10,361 bases of DNA. Source: Armatimonadota bacterium. Its GTDB lineage: Bacteria; Armatimonadota; Fimbriimonadia; Fimbriimonadales; Fimbriimonadaceae. This document shows, piece by piece, positions 1 through 6,710 of this stretch (position 1 is the stretch's first letter; every line of letters starts with the position of its first letter). The position numbers were made by a program, and so were the translations under genes. The stretch covers positions 1 to 10,361 of the forward strand of contig JAEYWW010000150.1 of NCBI GenBank assembly GCA_023428805.1, read 5' to 3'. The notes under the pieces are model-generated. The model saw only the letters and a program-made list of their open reading frames with translations, was not told where the DNA came from and did no database searches.

Positions 1-1
1 C

Positions 2-2023
2 GTGTTCGCCTTTTACAGCAAACACATGGACGCTCAAATCTGGATGCACGAGTCGAGCGGCGACTTTGTGAACTGGAGCGAGGGCCGTTCGCTCAAGCTG
101 AATCAGAAGCCGCGCGGCAGCGGCACGAACGCCTACACCTATCCCAATCCCAGCTACCTCGCCCATTCCAAAACAATCTTCTTGACCTGGCGGGGGATGG
201 AGTGGAAGCCTACATATTCGACTTCAAAGGACTTCGGCAAGACATGGGAGCCCGGGCGAATCCTCTTCGCGAGCCGAGGCGCGACCTCCGCAAATCGCCC
301 CTATCTCAAGGCGGTCACGGATGGCCGCAAACGCGTCCACTTCTTCGTCACCGATGGTCATCCCCGCAACGAGTCGACGAATTCGCTCTATCATTTCTAT
401 TTTGAGAACAACCGCTTCTACCGCGCGGACGGCAGGCAGATCGCGACTCCGGAATCTCTTCCGATCCGACCAGAGCAGGCAGATGTTGTCTATGATGGCG
501 TCGCCAACGGCATCCGCAGTTGGGTGTGGGATGCCGTGATCGGAAAAGACGGGCGCCCCTACGTCGCCTACACACGGCTTCCCAAAGAGACCGAGCACGA
601 GTACCGCTACGCATTCTGGAACGGACAGCGATGGATTGATCGCAAGGTTGCGGATGGCGGCGGCTGGTTCCCCGAGACTCCTGCGGGCACTACGGAGCGC
701 GAACCACACTATTCAGGCGGCATTGCCCTCGATCCGCAGGACCCCCGGTTGGTGTACGTCTCGCGGCAGATGGATGGACGGCATGAGTTGGAGGCCAAAT
801 TCACCCTTGATGAGGGGTCATCCTGGGCGGCGCACCCTCTGACGACAGGATCGAAGCACAACAACGTCCGACCCTTCATTCCTCGCGGAAACGGGCCGCG
901 AACCCTGCTTTGGATGCGCAACGATCCGGGCTATGTCCACTACACGCAGTTCGGTTCGCGCATTCTCTCGGCAAATCTTCCCCCAAGCGAGTGGTCGACC
1001 GCATACTCCGACGCCCGCATCGCCGCGCGCGCGGTGGCCGAATGGCAGCTCGCCAACCCGTCGCGCCACAAGGCGAATGACTGGACAGTCGCCCCGTTCC
1101 TCGTCGGTCTCCTCGCACTCGATTTCGACCGGTACTCTGAGGATGTTGAGAAGATCGTCGGCGCTCCCGGCATCGACTGGAAGCTCGGACCCCGCCGTCT
1201 GATGGCCGACGACCATGCGGTTGGACAGGCGCACCTCGAACTCTTTCTCAAAAAGCGAGATCCCAAGATGCTTGCGGCGAGCAAAGACCTCGGCGAGCAT
1301 ATGCTGACTCTTCCCTTCAATGAGAGCCTCGCATGGAAGGATGGCATCCACAATCGAGAATGGGCCTGGTGCGACGCGCTCTTCATGTCGCCGCCGATGC
1401 TGGCGAGACTTGGCAAAGCGACGGGAGACGACCGATACTTCGACCTGCTCAGCCGGCTCTGGTGGAAGACTTCGGACTACCTCTACGACCCCGAAAATCG
1501 CCTCTTCACCCGCGACAGCCGGTACCTCAAATCAACTGACCCGAACGGAGCGAAGATGTTCTGGAGCCGCGGCAACGGCTGGGTTCTCGCCGGAAACGCC
1601 CGCGTGCTCCAACACCTGCCGAAGAACCACAAAGATCGTCCGAAGTTTGAAAAGCAGTTCCGCGACATGGCCGACCGCATCGCAAAGCTCCAGCAGTCCG
1701 ATGGATTCTGGCGATCCAGCCTGCTCGACAACGAGACCTACTATAAGCAGGAAACAAGCGGGACCGCATTCTTCTGCTACGCGCTCGCCTGGGGGATCAA
1801 CAACGGAATCATCAGTCAGTCAAAGTTCGAGCCCCACGTCCGCAAAGCCTGGTCTGCCCTGGTCTCCTGCGTCGATCCCTTCGGTCGCCTTGGGTATGTC
1901 CAGCCCATCGGAGAGAACCCGCAGAACATCAAGGGATCAGACACCGAAGTCTACGGCGTCGGAGCCTTCCTGCTCGCCGCGCAAGAAGTGGAAACCCTGG
2001 GTGCAATCATGTCGCTAGAGTGA
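2..2023 (+). CDS. BNR_4 beta-propeller fused to GH105-type unsaturated glycuronyl hydrolase (5' end outside window)
   Basis: Two-domain carbohydrate-active protein; 673 residues are visible. The frame is open to the window edge and no signal peptide is seen, so the true start is almost certainly upstream. Residues 1-~325 resemble BNR_4 propellers: repeated Trp/Tyr/Gly blades and a DGHPRN motif at 118-123. Residues ~335-673 are an (alpha/alpha)6-barrel of GH105 type: DDHAVGQ at 403-409, EWAWCDALF with Asp458 at the position of the catalytic Asp of YteR-like enzymes, SRGNGW at 522-527 and SGTAFFCYAL at 586-595. Known for the family: GH105 removes the 4,5-unsaturated uronyl residue from oligosaccharides released by polysaccharide lyases. 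Inferred: the propeller either binds the same polymer or is itself lyase-like, since several ulvan-type lyases share this fold. The protein probably acts outside the cytoplasm. Substrate is unknown (rhamnogalacturonan, ulvan or another uronate polymer). The domain calls are firm; a lyase activity is not. Confidence 0.85.
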   Translation: MFAFYSKHMDAQIWMHESSGDFVNWSEGRSLKLNQKPRGSGTNAYTYPNPSYLAHSKTIFLTWRGMEWKPTYSTSKDFGKTWEPGRILFASRGATSANRPYLKAVTDGRKRVHFFVTDGHPRNESTNSLYHFYFENNRFYRADGRQIATPESLPIRPEQADVVYDGVANGIRSWVWDAVIGKDGRPYVAYTRLPKETEHEYRYAFWNGQRWIDRKVADGGGWFPETPAGTTEREPHYSGGIALDPQDPRLVYVSRQMDGRHELEAKFTLDEGSSWAAHPLTTGSKHNNVRPFIPRGNGPRTLLWMRNDPGYVHYTQFGSRILSANLPPSEWSTAYSDARIAARAVAEWQLANPSRHKANDWTVAPFLVGLLALDFDRYSEDVEKIVGAPGIDWKLGPRRLMADDHAVGQAHLELFLKKRDPKMLAASKDLGEHMLTLPFNESLAWKDGIHNREWAWCDALFMSPPMLARLGKATGDDRYFDLLSRLWWKTSDYLYDPENRLFTRDSRYLKSTDPNGAKMFWSRGNGWVLAGNARVLQHLPKNHKDRPKFEKQFRDMADRIAKLQQSDGFWRSSLLDNETYYKQETSGTAFFCYALAWGINNGIISQSKFEPHVRKAWSALVSCVDPFGRLGYVQPIGENPQNIKGSDTEVYGVGAFLLAAQEVETLGAIMSLE

Positions 2024-2080
2024 TGCTTTGGGTGCCAAAACATATCATTCACCGCGTAGAGTTTTCTGACTCAATATCGC

Positions 2081-2086
2081 TAGAAT
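2081..2086 (+). promoter_or_regulatory. -10-like hexamer TAGAAT, 6 nt before the start of the secreted ORF
   Basis: TAGAAT is followed by six bases and then ATG at 2093. No convincing -35 hexamer lies 16-18 bp upstream and there is no good Shine-Dalgarno. The spacing would make the transcript leaderless or nearly so. The same arrangement occurs before the repressor gene, the lipoprotein gene and, with 7 nt, cutC. Confidence 0.45.
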
Positions 2087-2092
2087 ACAGGC

Positions 2093-2476
2093 ATGAAGGC
2101 TTGCGGATTTCTTGTGTGCATCCTGCTTCTCAGCGGGGTTGCTGGGGCTCAGCAACCAGCCGGCAAAGCTGAACCGAACAAGCACATTCTCAAATTCACC
2201 AGCTTTCGACCGATTGATGAATTCAACCCGCCGCCAAAAACTCATTTTCGCCAAAGCGAGGTTCAATCAATCTACTCGCGAGCAGACGCGCTTTCTGCCT
2301 CGCGGCAGCACGACCCGCGATTTGCCGGGTTGTTTATGTCGCCCCCCGAAGCAGGAAAAATGAACTCTGACAACGACATCTATGGCTCGTTGGACAAGAT
2401 TGTGAAGCCGGCACGGAAGCACTTCCGTTTCTCAAAGAGATACGCGTTTCCGACTCGAACCAGACCGCATCTTTAA
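2093..2476 (+). CDS. Small secreted protein of unknown function
   Basis: 127 residues; family not recognised. Residues 1-~19 form a plausible Sec signal peptide: Lys2, a hydrophobic core and AGA before QQ at 20-21. The remainder is polar and basic, with no Cys pair, repeat or membrane segment. Start ATG 2093 is chosen because it begins the signal peptide and sits 6 nt after a TAGAAT hexamer. It lies 69 bp downstream of the BNR_4/GH105 gene on the same strand but appears to have its own promoter, so a joint operon is uncertain. It converges on the M56 gene with 64 bp between the stop codons and no obvious terminator there. It could be a decayed or frameshifted gene: codon use looks less GC-rich than in its neighbours and the C-terminal part is low in hydrophobic residues. 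The signal peptide is the main evidence for coding. Confidence 0.5.
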   Translation: MKACGFLVCILLLSGVAGAQQPAGKAEPNKHILKFTSFRPIDEFNPPPKTHFRQSEVQSIYSRADALSASRQHDPRFAGLFMSPPEAGKMNSDNDIYGSLDKIVKPARKHFRFSKRYAFPTRTRPHL

Positions 2477-2540
2477 TCCTATCGGCACACTGGCCCGATC
2501 TTTCGTACCCCCTCCTTCCCCTGCCCGCCACACGACAATC

Positions 2541-4295
2541 TCAGCTCTTGGGCTTCAGCGCGATATTCTTGATCATCACAGTTTCGGAGCGGCGCACTCG
2601 CATCCATGCTCTTTCCAGGTTCGAGATTGAGCCTTCGAACCAGATGATGTGGTGGTTCATGGCCTCATCGTAGGGAGAATTGGTGAAGTGCTCGAATGAT
2701 GATCTTCCCCGCTTCGATTCATCTTTGAATTTGACCTGGATGTTGTAGTTGTTGATGTCCACACCATGCAGGGTGCCGATATCCATCCGCCAAGCATCGA
2801 CGGGAGCCTCCTTGCCGACTTTCTTGGAGTTGACAAACGTGTCGAAGGCGAATTTCCCCTCCGACCACTGGATTGAATGGTAGGGAGACTTCAAGCGAAA
2901 TCGCTCTTTGTCAGCCTGTCCTTTGCTGATCATATCCGCAGTCAGGAAGTCGGGGAGTTCAGTCCAATCAGAAATCGTGGCGCTGGCATTGACGTCCCCC
3001 TTGGCGGGGAGCTTCTTGCCAAATGTGGCGATTCGAGAGGCGGAGTAGAGCCATCCGTCTTTGTCGAAGGAAGGGCCCGAATTGGTGTTGAAACCCGCCG
3101 CCGTCGGCATCCAGAGCATCGCGTCCACCCTGTCGGTCTTGACCCTCAACCACACCACGACGTCTCCCGGCTTCGGGGTCAGATTGTGAGGGCGGGTGAT
3201 CGCTTCCCTCGCGGGAATCTTGGTGCCGTCAGGCCGCCAGTAGACTGGATTCTTGTCCATCGTCTGAATCTGAACAACTTCCACCTGGGCGCTCGGCTTC
3301 TTCTGAACCAAGCCCTTGCCGCCCGAAGGCAACGGGGCGGGAACATCCTCCTGCCTGAGCCCGTACGACGAGCCTCCCGCTACGATGAGAATGGCGAAAG
3401 ATGCGCAGGCGGTCACCTGCGGACGAGCCTGGGATCGATTCACGAGGGGCGACAAGATGCGTTCAATTCGAGAAGTAATCATGGGTTTTGCTCCAAATGC
3501 AATGGCGGGAAAACGGGGAGAGCGGAACTCCTGCGCGGCCTGGCGCAGCGTTTCCGCATAGCTGATCGGATCGATGTTTCGGGCCAGGACCGCATCATCT
3601 GCGGAATCCTCCATCGCCCGAATCAAGGCGCGCTGAAGGAGCCAAATGAACGGCACCGGCCAGTAGAGCGCGCAGATGATGTTGGAGAGAAGCATCCATA
3701 CCGCATCCTTCCGGCGGGCGTGGACTTCCTCATGCGTGAGAACCGCCTCCAGCCGCTCCGCAGGCCATTCAACCATTGCAGTCGGGAGGATGATCGTCCC
3801 CGGAATGACGGTCATCGGTGAAAAGACATTGTCCGAGAGCCGAACTTTGCGACCACCCATGATCTGTGGTTTTGCCTGAACCGCACTTTGGCGGGCGACC
3901 ATGGCGCCAGCCAACACCCGGGAGAGAAGAACGAGGCTGACACCGCCCCAGATAGCAAGCATGATCTGACTCCAAGGAATCGGAGCGGGCGATGCCTCGG
4001 AAATGCCCTCGTGCTCAAAGGTCTGAGTGCCGCCTGAGCGTTGAGGACGAACCTCCGCTGTCTGGAAAATCTGAGATGCCGATTGCAGCACCTGCCCCTC
4101 GGACTGAAGAGGTGCCGTACGAGCCGGGAAAAAGGCGGCCGCAAGGGGAATCGACAGGCAGCCAATGAGAATGCTCAAGAGCAGCACCGTCCGCGTTGAA
4201 CCCGAGGTTCTTTGCAGAATAACTGCGGCCAGCCAACCTGCTCCTGCGAAGCAGACCACCCGCTCCAGGAGGTTCAGCAAAAATTCCAGTTCCAT
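2541..4295 (-). CDS. M56-family (BlaR1/MecR1-like) membrane metalloprotease with a non-penicillin sensor tail
   Basis: 584 residues, third gene of the repressor operon. Membrane segments are apparent near residues 9-28, 36-57, 108-130, 200-221 and 294-312. The zinc-protease motif is HEEVH at 188-192, and EDSADDAVL at 229-237 matches the family's downstream Glu/Asp motif. In BlaR1/MecR1, signal binding outside the cell activates this domain, which leads to loss of the BlaI/MecI repressor. Residues ~335-584, after the last membrane segment, would lie outside the cytoplasm. They show no SxxK/penicillin-binding pattern and are clearly similar to the secreted protein encoded just upstream (see that entry). 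Start ATG 4295 is preceded by GAGGAA with a 6 nt gap and lies 2 bp after the upstream stop, so translation is probably coupled. Inferred role: proteolytic sensor for the adjacent repressor. The signal is unknown. Confidence 0.85.
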   Translation of the reverse strand: MELEFLLNLLERVVCFAGAGWLAAVILQRTSGSTRTVLLLSILIGCLSIPLAAAFFPARTAPLQSEGQVLQSASQIFQTAEVRPQRSGGTQTFEHEGISEASPAPIPWSQIMLAIWGGVSLVLLSRVLAGAMVARQSAVQAKPQIMGGRKVRLSDNVFSPMTVIPGTIILPTAMVEWPAERLEAVLTHEEVHARRKDAVWMLLSNIICALYWPVPFIWLLQRALIRAMEDSADDAVLARNIDPISYAETLRQAAQEFRSPRFPAIAFGAKPMITSRIERILSPLVNRSQARPQVTACASFAILIVAGGSSYGLRQEDVPAPLPSGGKGLVQKKPSAQVEVVQIQTMDKNPVYWRPDGTKIPAREAITRPHNLTPKPGDVVVWLRVKTDRVDAMLWMPTAAGFNTNSGPSFDKDGWLYSASRIATFGKKLPAKGDVNASATISDWTELPDFLTADMISKGQADKERFRLKSPYHSIQWSEGKFAFDTFVNSKKVGKEAPVDAWRMDIGTLHGVDINNYNIQVKFKDESKRGRSSFEHFTNSPYDEAMNHHIIWFEGSISNLERAWMRVRRSETVMIKNIALKPKS

Positions 4296-4297
4296 CG

Positions 4298-5173
4298 TCA
4301 GTTCCTCGGATTCAAATGGATGTTTGGCAGGGTGAAGGGAACGCCATTTCGTTCCGAAAGCATGATCGACCCGATCTCGCCTGGCGATGCCTGAACCGCG
4401 ACCTCAAATCCTCGCTCACGCCCCTCCAGTTCGACCAGTCCCGGAGTCATTTCTTGCCGGAGTTTTTTTCCCTTGGAGTCGAACACTGCCACACGACAGT
4501 TGTGCGGCTGCCATGCTTCCCGCATGACGAGACGGATTGTCGTGCCATCCACCTTCTTTGTGATCGCCATCACCTGCGCGTATCCGAGCGCATCGCCATA
4601 CGCCTTTTTCATGGCTTCGTCGTCGATCAAATCGATCTTCCCTTGCGCCCAGCGGAGCGACTTGACATCAGCAAAGGGCTTGGATTCTCCATGTTCAGTC
4701 AGCTTTCCTGAGTTGAGCTTTCTTGCCCGCCACTCACCGCCAATCAAAAAACCGTCGAGGGTTGTTTTGAGGGGCTGCGGCTCGCCCTTTGCGAGCTGGC
4801 AGATCATCCCAAAATAGAACCAGCCGTTGTGCTCAACCCCGGCAGTTCCCATGGAATACGCATGAGAGCCCTGAATCGAGTTGAAGAGTGCGCTGGGTTC
4901 GATCATCCCCGCTGACTTGGTTCTGGCCCACACCAGCCTGAGCGAGGGTGACGATTTGTATCCACAGCGCCCCGGAAACTGGTCCTTCTTGGCAATGGGA
5001 GTGCCGTCGGGGCGCCAGGACACGGGCGTGTCGGCTACGGTTTGGACTTCAAAGACCTCGATCACTCGGCCTCCTTTGAGCACCGTTTTGACGGGATTGC
5101 TGATGACTCGATCATCAAAATCAAAGGGAGCCGCCTGGGCAAGCAGAATCGGCAGAAGAATGTTTGTGATCAT
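4298..5173 (-). CDS. Secreted protein homologous to the sensor tail of the adjacent M56 protease
   Basis: 291 residues, unrecognised by family name. Residues 1-~14 look like a short signal peptide (hydrophobic, AQA before APF), but it lacks a basic N-region, so export is likely rather than certain. No other membrane segment. It aligns collinearly with the tail of the M56 protein: residues 39-60 with 339-360 (shared VxWRPDGTxI), 116-120 with 413-417 (NGWFY/DGWLY), 169-180 with 471-482 (SLRWAQGKI/SIQWSEGKF) and the extreme C-termini (NIHLNPRN/NIALKPKS). This is seen directly and spans almost the whole domain. Its start overlaps the repressor stop by ATGA, and GAGGAAG lies 8 nt upstream of the ATG. 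Inferred: a soluble partner, competitor or duplicate of the sensor domain, made in fixed proportion with repressor and protease. Biochemical function is unknown. Confidence 0.8.
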   Translation of the reverse strand: MITNILLPILLAQAAPFDFDDRVISNPVKTVLKGGRVIEVFEVQTVADTPVSWRPDGTPIAKKDQFPGRCGYKSSPSLRLVWARTKSAGMIEPSALFNSIQGSHAYSMGTAGVEHNGWFYFGMICQLAKGEPQPLKTTLDGFLIGGEWRARKLNSGKLTEHGESKPFADVKSLRWAQGKIDLIDDEAMKKAYGDALGYAQVMAITKKVDGTTIRLVMREAWQPHNCRVAVFDSKGKKLRQEMTPGLVELEGRERGFEVAVQASPGEIGSIMLSERNGVPFTLPNIHLNPRN

Positions 5174-5556
5174 GTTCCAGACTTCCTCGCCTGATCGATC
5201 AGACTCTGGATTTCATCGAGTTCTTCGTCAGATAAATTCAAGCTCCGGTCATCGAGCAGCGCGGCGACCGCAGTGCTGACCGAACCTTGATAGAACGTGG
5301 AGATCAAGCCCTTCAGAGCGTTTTGCGCCGCGTGCTGCTTCGGCTGGGCGGCCTGGTAGATGTAGCGTCCATCCCTGTCCTCGTGGATGAGATGGCCTTT
5401 TTCCTCCAAGATTTTCAGCAGGGTCCGAACAGTCGAATTGGAAGGGGTGCCGGGAAGCCGCTCCATCAAATCGTTCGCCGTCACCGATCCATGCCGGTAG
5501 ACCTCCTCCATGATCTGCTGCTCGCGCTTGCTCAAATAGCCGCCAGGGACTCTCAT
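5170..5556 (-). CDS. BlaI/MecI-family transcriptional repressor
   Basis: 128 residues, the usual length for BlaI/MecI. The N-terminal winged helix runs from residues ~7 to 70: LSKREQQIMEEVY, then NDLMERL, then NSTVRTLLKILEEKGHL, the recognition-helix region typical of the family. The C-terminal part (~76-124) matches the dimerisation region in character, with LSDEELDEIQSLID near the end. Known for the family: dimers block their own operon and target genes until the partner M56 protease pathway removes them. It is first in an operon with the sensor-like protein (ATGA overlap) and the M56 protease, the standard functional partner. Start ATG 5556 is preceded by a well-formed promoter whose -10 ends 6 nt before the codon, with no Shine-Dalgarno, implying a leaderless mRNA. 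No beta-lactamase gene is in the window, so the symbol blaI is withheld. Confidence 0.92.
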   Translation of the reverse strand: MRVPGGYLSKREQQIMEEVYRHGSVTANDLMERLPGTPSNSTVRTLLKILEEKGHLIHEDRDGRYIYQAAQPKQHAAQNALKGLISTFYQGSVSTAVAALLDDRSLNLSDEELDEIQSLIDQARKSGT

Positions 5557-5562
5557 GCGAAT

Positions 5563-5591
5563 ATATTAACACGGCAATTCTGAAGATGCAA
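5563..5591 (-). promoter_or_regulatory. Promoter of the repressor operon
   Basis: Reading the minus strand, TTGCAT (5591-5586) is separated by exactly 17 bp from TAATAT (5568-5563), followed by 6 nt and the ATG of the repressor. This is a good sigma70-type match. The palindrome AATATATT (5560-5567) overlaps the -10 and could be part of an operator. ATTAACA occurs at 5565-5571 and again at 5609-5615, 44 bp apart, a possible pair of repressor half-sites (inference only). Confidence 0.7.
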
Positions 5592-5625
5592 GGGGTTGGC
5601 GCGAAAAAATTAACAATTTCTGCAT

Positions 5626-5658
5626 TTGTATACTTGATGCCTCAGATTCGCTTACAAT
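5626..5658 (+). promoter_or_regulatory. Promoter region of the divergent lipoprotein gene, with a possible operator
   Basis: TACAAT (5653-5658) lies 6 nt before the GTG start at 5665. The -35 is unclear: TTGTAT (5626-5631) would give a 21 bp spacer and TTGATG (5634-5639) a 13 bp spacer. GTATAC (5628-5633) is a small palindrome recalling the TACA/TGTA character of BlaI-type operators, but the match is short. Confidence 0.4.
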
Positions 5659-5664
5659 AAGCAA

Positions 5665-5973
5665 GTGAAATCAGTCTGGCTGCTTCCCCTTGCTCTTCTT
5701 CTCGCGGCCTGCCAGCCTCCGGCAGACTCCGCCGACACCCAGGCCCCCGAAACTCCCCCGGCAGTGAACGCCGAGCCAACGGCATCCGGGCAGGGTTCGG
5801 GTGGAGTGCAGATTCATACGGGCGGCGCGGGTGGCGCGGCTCCGGTCACCGGAACAGAATCACTCGGTGGCGGTGGATCGGGTGTTGGCGCGGCGGCCAA
5901 GAGTGCGGCGAAGCGCGCCGCAGGCACCGCCAGTCAGGGCTCCGTGGGCCAGAACGATATGGGCGGCGAATAG
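5665..5973 (+). CDS. Small Gly/Ala-rich lipoprotein
   Basis: 102 residues. Residues 1-16 form a lipoprotein signal: Lys2, a Leu-rich core and lipobox LAAC with the lipidated Cys at 16. The mature part is low complexity: Pro/Thr/Ala-rich at 17-42, Gly-rich at 43-75, an Ala/Lys stretch around 76-89 and an acidic C-terminus. There is no recognisable fold. GTG 5665 is chosen because it begins the signal sequence and follows a -10-like TACAAT by 6 nt; no Shine-Dalgarno is present. The gene diverges from the BlaI-type repressor gene across 108 bp, so it is the nearest candidate target of that repressor (inference from position). It converges on the CutC-family gene with only 4 bp between stop codons. 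The lipobox makes a real gene likely; the function is unknown. Confidence 0.75.
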   Translation: MKSVWLLPLALLLAACQPPADSADTQAPETPPAVNAEPTASGQGSGGVQIHTGGAGGAAPVTGTESLGGGGSGVGAAAKSAAKRAAGTASQGSVGQNDMGGE

Positions 5974-5979
5974 CCGCCT
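5961..5979. terminator. Hairpin over both stop codons of a convergent gene pair
   Basis: GGCGGC (5962-5967) and GCCGCC (5973-5978) pair around the loop GAATA, with a further G-T pair at 5961/5979. The structure covers the TAG of the lipoprotein gene (5971-5973) and part of the TAG of the CutC-family gene (reverse complement of 5978-5980). No T-run follows on either strand, so efficient intrinsic termination is not shown. Confidence 0.4.
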
Positions 5980-6685
5980 AATTGATCGCATCCACAATCG
6001 CGCGAATCTCCCGAATCCTTTCCGGCTCGGGCTCGGTGTCCTCATTGCCGGAGTAGCCCTCAACTCCCGTCGCCTGGCGGAACGAAAAGTGCAGCTCCCG
6101 GCAGAGCGCATATTCGACCAAGTGGTTGACATTATGCGACCGAACACCGCCTCCCGGAAGGATCGTGATGCGGTTGCCCGCGTACTCGACCAGTTCCATG
6201 ATTCGGTCCATTCCGGAATCAACCGTCGCCTCTCCGCCGCTTGTGAGGACGCGGATGAAGCCCTGCTCAATCACATCTTCCAGCGCCTCATTCAGGCTGG
6301 GAGTCATATCGAAAACACGGTGAAAGGCAACTGGCCGTCCATCGGCGGCATCCACTAACGCTCGGTTGCGCTCCGCATCAGGCCATCGAGTTTCGTCCAA
6401 GAAGCCCGTGATGATCTGGTGTGCGCCTGCCCGCACCGCAAGGCGCACGTCGCGCAGTGCGGCCCGGAAGTCGTCCTCACTCGGGTTGGGGCGGCCTTCC
6501 TTTGGCCTGACCATGACCACCACGGGGATCTTTACGCGCTCCAGCGTCTCCTCGATCATTCCCATCGAAGGCGTCACTCCGCCCGTAGGCAATGCAGCAC
6601 AGAGCTCGATTCGGTCCGCACCAGCCGCTTCCGCCGCCACCGCTTCCTCGACAGAACCACAGCAGGCCTCAATCAAAATCTTCAT
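5978..6685 (-). CDS. cutC: CutC-family protein (copper homeostasis protein CutC homologue)
   Basis: 235 residues, within the usual length for CutC TIM-barrel proteins. Family landmarks in order: IEACCGS at 5-11, GADRIELCAAL at 22-32, GGVTPS at 35-40, MVRPKEG at 58-64, FHRVFD at 121-126, RVLTSGGE at 145-152, ILPGGGV at 175-181 and ELHFS at 197-201. CutC was linked to copper tolerance in E. coli, but copper binding and a direct role are disputed, so the name indicates family rather than proven function. The protein is probably cytoplasmic, with no signal peptide. ATG 6685 starts the first barrel strand; TATCGT lies 7 nt before it and there is no Shine-Dalgarno, again suggesting a leaderless start. 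It is divergent from the thioredoxin-like gene (65 bp) and convergent with the lipoprotein gene. No other copper gene is nearby. Confidence 0.92.
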   Translation of the reverse strand: MKILIEACCGSVEEAVAAEAAGADRIELCAALPTGGVTPSMGMIEETLERVKIPVVVMVRPKEGRPNPSEDDFRAALRDVRLAVRAGAHQIITGFLDETRWPDAERNRALVDAADGRPVAFHRVFDMTPSLNEALEDVIEQGFIRVLTSGGEATVDSGMDRIMELVEYAGNRITILPGGGVRSHNVNHLVEYALCRELHFSFRQATGVEGYSGNEDTEPEPERIREIRAIVDAIN

Positions 6686-6692
6686 GTACTGA

Positions 6693-6698
6693 ACGATA
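6693..6698 (-). promoter_or_regulatory. -10-like TATCGT close to the cutC start
   Basis: On the minus strand TATCGT is followed by 7 nt and the ATG of cutC. It fits TANNNT, but no -35 is visible at 16-18 bp. Support comes mainly from the similar placement before three other genes in the window. Confidence 0.3.
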
Positions 6699-6710
6699 CG
6701 CGAAACAATG

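Noticed and set aside
1320..2018. A 232-codon open frame inside the BNR_4/GH105 gene in another frame
   Set aside because: Ser/Arg/Pro-rich composition without hydrophobic core; the GH105 frame carries all family motifs.
2477..2540. Terminator between the secreted ORF and the M56 gene
   Set aside because: No stem of useful length is seen; the region is a C/T-rich stretch only.
2877..3821. A 314-codon open frame on the plus strand opposite the M56 protease gene
   Set aside because: It is Arg/Gly/His-rich with no domain character and lies wholly antisense to a gene with an intact HExxH motif, clear membrane segments and operon context. It is a shadow of GC-rich codon use.
5170..5556. Naming the cassette blaI/blaR1 as a beta-lactam resistance locus
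   Set aside because: No beta-lactamase or penicillin-binding sensor is visible. Only the repressor and protease family membership is supported.
5801..6358. A 185-codon plus-strand frame running from the lipoprotein gene across cutC
   Set aside because: It overlaps two supported genes in other frames and has no recognisable domain.
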